64,000 bases of DNA from Bactrocera neohumeralis. Lineage: Eukaryota; Arthropoda; Insecta; Diptera; Tephritidae. The stretch is from NCBI RefSeq assembly GCF_024586455.1, contig NC_065920.1, forward strand, positions 15,958,144-16,022,143, read 5' to 3'. Below are positions 60,211 through 64,000 of this stretch, piece after piece. The notes below the pieces were generated by a model that saw only the letters and a list, made by a program, of their open reading frames with translations, ran no database searches and was not told the DNA's origin. A program made the translations under genes and the position numbers. How positions within the stretch are numbered: position 1 is the stretch's first letter; each line of letters begins with the position of its first letter.

Positions 60211-63060
60211 TAATAAATTTTTAGTTATATGAAATAATGGGCTCAAATATAATATTCTAGCTCCTAATTTGAAAATATATTCTGCTTGGTTGGGATGTAA
60301 CAGACGTTGGAAAGTGGCATGCAATTTATGGAAGTTGCCATTAGTAAAAATAAAATCAGGAGGCTCTCAAGCAGAAACGTGCAATACTATCACGTCCAAC
60401 AAGTTGGAGCAATAATCTATATATTGCTTATGAATTGAACTGACTACTGTGTTATGCAAACATTTCTTTAAGACATTTTTTTTTAATTTACACCCCCACT
60501 TTAATAAGTGTTTATTTAAGTAAAGTAAATACCATTATTGAATTTTAACACAAGTGATTAATGCTTTTTACAGCCGCGCTGCAACTTAAAATATTTGCTG
60601 CGAAGCGTTTGCGTAACTAACCACAGACGCCAAGCCATTATTCCGGCATTGAGGTAGAGGTGGGTGAGGCAGCTCAGAGTATTCTCAGATCAGCTCAAGC
60701 GCGTTTGGGCAAATATACTAAATATGCGCGGCGTGTATAACTTTTATTTTAAAGTCACATACGTGCTGCCACTGCAAATACTTTAATTAGCATACAGGTG
60801 ACAAATGCTGAAAATGTGTTTTAATTTTATATATTTATTTCAAAAATATATGCTTCTGCTTGTTTTACTCGAGCTACGGCGCTGCTGTGGGGAATATGCT
60901 GTGTCAACGCACTTCCTTTGCACCCACACTCGCGGTGGCACAGCAAGTTGCACGTGTTTGGCTTACATATTAGCAGGCAGTGCTGCGGCTATGCGGCAAG
61001 CATGAGGAGTATGTACGACAAGACACGCTGTGATGAACTTCAAGCGTCACATTTTTGCTCGTGTCACACATGATTGCAAGTAGCGTGATTTATGCGCGCC
61101 ACCATCAATTAGACAATGGCAGTTAAAGCAGAAAGAGAACCAAAAGTCGCCAACGCTATTGCCAGCCTGCCAGCGCTATAAAGACAGAGAGCGCTATTGG
61201 CGCGTTAATGGTTTTATGGCGTTAATGTAGTTACTTAAAGGTTTCTCATAGCGCCGCATGGGCGTTTCAAGCCAAATGTTTACAAATCAAATGTATATTA
61301 ATATATGTGTATATAAAACACTTTTAGGCGTCTTGGCGTGGTGGCGTGCGAAAAGCATACAGTTTACGCAAAACTTTACACTAATTAGCAGCGTCGCGAA
61401 AATATTATATGACAAGTGACCACAAATGGAGGCATGTAACAAACGCGCGCACACACCAACACATACGTTGGCAAGCGCATAGCACAAAAACTAAGCGCAA
61501 CAACAAAGCGAACGTCAAATTCCATAAAATATGAAACCGCCTAACTACACATATGTGTCCGCTTAAATACTCGTATGTGTGTGTGTGTGTTTGCGTAGAA
61601 AAATAGTCATGGCCATTCAGCGCTTAGCGCTGTTGGGGCGTTGACGCTGCGTCGGTGTCCATGTCGCTACTGCTGTTGCTGCCGTTGTACGTAGTTGCCA
61701 TGTCCCGCGCTCGCAACTTAGCTACCCGCCTGCTTTGTGCATTGTTAGCCTTTATAAGCGCTTGACGCCACCTAAGACCACATTTTTGCTGCTGCCGCGC
61801 AGCGCGCTTGTTGCACAATCGACGAACGACGGCTACATGATGTGATGTGGCAGCCAAGACATGGCGCGTAGGTGTGTGTTCGCGCGGTCATTGCAGCGTG
61901 AAATACAGTAGCTGCTCAGCGGGTATTCGCTGATGTGTACGCTGCTGTTGCGGTTGAAATTAACGCAGCTGCCAGTAGCAACAACAACAGCAACAGCAGC
62001 ACCAACAACAACAAGAACAATAACAAAAATAATAATAACAACAACAGCAGCAACAACAATATATTGGTGTGGCATAAATGAAGACATTTGCACCGCCACT
62101 ACCACCACCACCACCATCGCCGCCGCACAGTCACCGCATTTGTGGGCTGGCCAATCGCCAACCAAGTAACTAACAAACTAGCGCTGACTCGTTACATGCA
62201 TGTATGTACATATGTAACGCGTTCGCGCCAAACCTGAGACGTCAACTCCATTGTAAGCTGTTAGCGCGCCAATTCATATGCCAGCGCGGCGAAGGCCTAG
62301 CCAGCTGCCTGTTGGCTGCTGTCTGCCCACTTTACACATTTTCAAAGTTAATAAGCTTAGTTATAAGCAGATTATGGGTGCATACAACAAACAGGGCGCG
62401 CGCGCGCGAGCTTCCGTATGCACTCCGCACATACAATGGCGGCTCCGCGCAGGCGCTTAGCCACTCAAACACTCAGCGTTCAGCGCATAGCGTTTGGACG
62501 CTGACGCGCTTGGCTATTCAAATATTGGTATACCCAGCTAATGTAGTTATCTGAAGAAAGTAGCCGCGGGTGTTCATGAGAAAAATCACAAACAAAATAA
62601 AAAATTATATTTTACACACACACACACATCCACGCAGTTATAGTGTTTATACGCTCTCAAGCCTTGTTGCCTTTAATATGCCAGGCGATTGTTTGGTCTT
62701 TAATGTTTTCACATTATTTTCTGTTTTTATGCACTTCGCTCACTTTTAATGCTGCTTACATGCATATTTCAAAATCGATGCAGGAAGTCTTTAATGCTAC
62801 GAACTGTCAACGCTCGCTTCCGTGCGCGGCAATTGTTGCATTCAATCAGCGAAGAAGTGTTAAAAACAGCTGCAACTCAAAACACTCGAGGGGCAAGCTG
62901 CTGTTGGAAACTCCACTTGCGCCCGCGCTGAAGTGTGAGAAACGAACTGAGTTCGAAATTGTAGCGAGCGCTTTGCATAATGCATAATTTTGGCTATGCA
63001 TGCCAACTAAGCTTGCTTGCAGCGAAAATTTGCATATTTTACAATTTGTTTTCTAGTCTA
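60211..63060. other. Single-copy-looking island, no gene supported
   Basis: 60211-60560 is AT-rich. 60560-63060 is GC-richer with many GCGC and CAACAA runs. Overlapping ORFs (61624-61857 minus, 61833-62165 minus, 62204-62554 plus, 62643-62987 plus) show no recognisable domain. A (CAACAG)/(AAC) run lies at 61980-62060. Confidence 0.45.
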
Positions 63061-64000
63061 CAAACTTTCAAAATCATGTTAAACGATGGAAGGCGTTTTG
63101 AAGTTGCCAAAATTTATAGATTATAAAATCTACTAAATCTACTAGAAGTTCGTTTCGGAACCTAGTTCGTTTTTAGATAGGGTAAATAATTTTTGAAAAA
63201 ACAGAAAAAAAACCAGCAGACTGATCCCATCGGAAACCAAAGATAAAAAAAACAAACCTTTAGGGAAAAATAACTTAAGGGCGATTTTACTTCGGAAAAA
63301 GGGAGAGGTAGGGCGTGATTGAATTTTTAAGTCTAAGGAATAGGGTTAGGTCTTATTAAATTCTATATCACCTCTAGAATATAGTCCTAAGTCCTTTTCA
63401 AGTTAATCCGAGTAATAGTTTCGGAGATACAGCCTTGAGAACTTGTGCGCTCGAGGCTAGCTAAGCTAAGTGCGCCGTCTTTAAACACGTTTTTCTCGAA
63501 ACTTTGTTTCTGAAGTCGGTTGGCAAGATTTCTTGGGAAACACTTAATCGATATTCACTAAATTTTATACAGGTCTTTGAGGTACAGATACAGTCCAAAA
63601 ATTTCAGATTTTTTTTGTTAATAGCGTATGTTTGTAACAATAAATAACTCTAATGAGATATCTCCTTTTTTATATGAAAAAAAAAAATTGGTGAAAAGCT
63701 ATTTTTTCCCCGAGAAAATCATGTAACCCCTTAATCTCGATTTCTAGCGAAACTTCGGGTCCTATAGAAGAATTATGTATAGCAATGTTATAGGTAATGT
63801 AAAGGTCTATAACTTTTGTATATAAACTTTTTTCATATAACCTCAAAATTCAGGCAAATATAACTAAACTTTTGGGGTTTTCATTTTTATCTTCTACAAA
63901 AAAAAATTAAGCCCAAGAAATTTGGTGAAAACTAACTTTCTTATGTCCCAAACATACAGAATTTTTTATTTAAAATATTTATTTTTTTCCTAATAATGAA
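63061..64000. repeat. AT-rich, repeat-like right edge
   Basis: The sequence changes character at about 63060, with phrases such as GTTTCGGAGATACAGCCTTG (63418), TTTTTCTCGAAACTTTG (63490) and ATTCACTAAATTTTATACAG that resemble decayed dispersed repeats. No coding motif is seen. The element, if it is one, runs off the window. Confidence 0.35.

Noticed and set aside
61624..61857. 77-codon basic minus ORF ending in a Ser/Asp-rich stretch
   Set aside because: Plausible as a small protein by composition only; no conserved feature, and the region is full of overlapping ORFs.

Overview
The composition, spliceosomal-style gene-poor layout, abundant CA/GTT/GCA simple repeats and the mixture of mariner and non-LTR retrotransposon remains point to an insect nuclear genome, most likely a dipteran. 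Two dispersed repeat families here (a 154-bp modular repeat, and an element with a GGACGGACAGAC tract) look to me like ones abundant in tephritid fruit flies. That assignment is recalled rather than searched, so it is an inference. I found no complete host protein-coding gene, no rRNA, no recognisable tRNA and no CRISPR array. The window reads as intergenic or long-intron DNA. The best host coding candidate is a short exon-like ORF at 17811-18032 with an N-terminal signal-anchor pattern.

Layout: islands of apparently single-copy, moderately GC-rich DNA (about 1.6-3.4, 6.1-7.7, 8.4-10.2, 12.5-15.4, 17.8-19.3, 20.3-21.8, 22.3-23.8, 27.6-32.2, 35.1-37.2, 38.3-39.4, 40.1-41.4, 42-43.4, 45.7-47.3, 48.3-51.2, 52.7-53.5, 55.2-58.2 and 60.2-63 kb) alternate with AT-rich blocks of decayed mobile DNA. 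By my tally mobile-element remains make up roughly a third of the window.

Mobile DNA falls into four groups. (1) Non-LTR retrotransposon fragments on both strands at 3860-4790, 10520-11690, 11750-12310, 26090-26612, 32815-33470, 45000-45560, 47935-48310, 52020-52650 and 58250-60210 (the last split by an insertion). All are 5'-truncated, frameshifted or internally deleted. (2) At least six mariner-type transposon fossils from several subfamilies at 5290-6060 (-), 15540-16560, 16650-17175, 26750-27600, 43840-44870, 53530-54070, 54100-54725 (-) and 54900-55230. Most lack the middle of the transposase. (3) Eight copies of a modular family ('family 1') built from 154-bp units, three to seven per copy. 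(4) Two copies of a second family ('family 2', about 1.0-1.2 kb) with 15-bp inverted ends and a 12-bp tandem tract.

The most informative points are structural. A family 2 element has inserted inside the reverse transcriptase of a retrotransposon (58250-60210). An 84-bp mariner miniature at 51917-52000 can be matched to the end of the mariner at 5291 and sits in the tail of a family 1 copy. Families 1 and 2 share the same 3'-tail plan. A 43-bp near-perfect inverted repeat, extending with lower identity to about 90 bp, frames 25146-26081. None of these elements encodes an intact enzyme, so any activity would depend on copies elsewhere.
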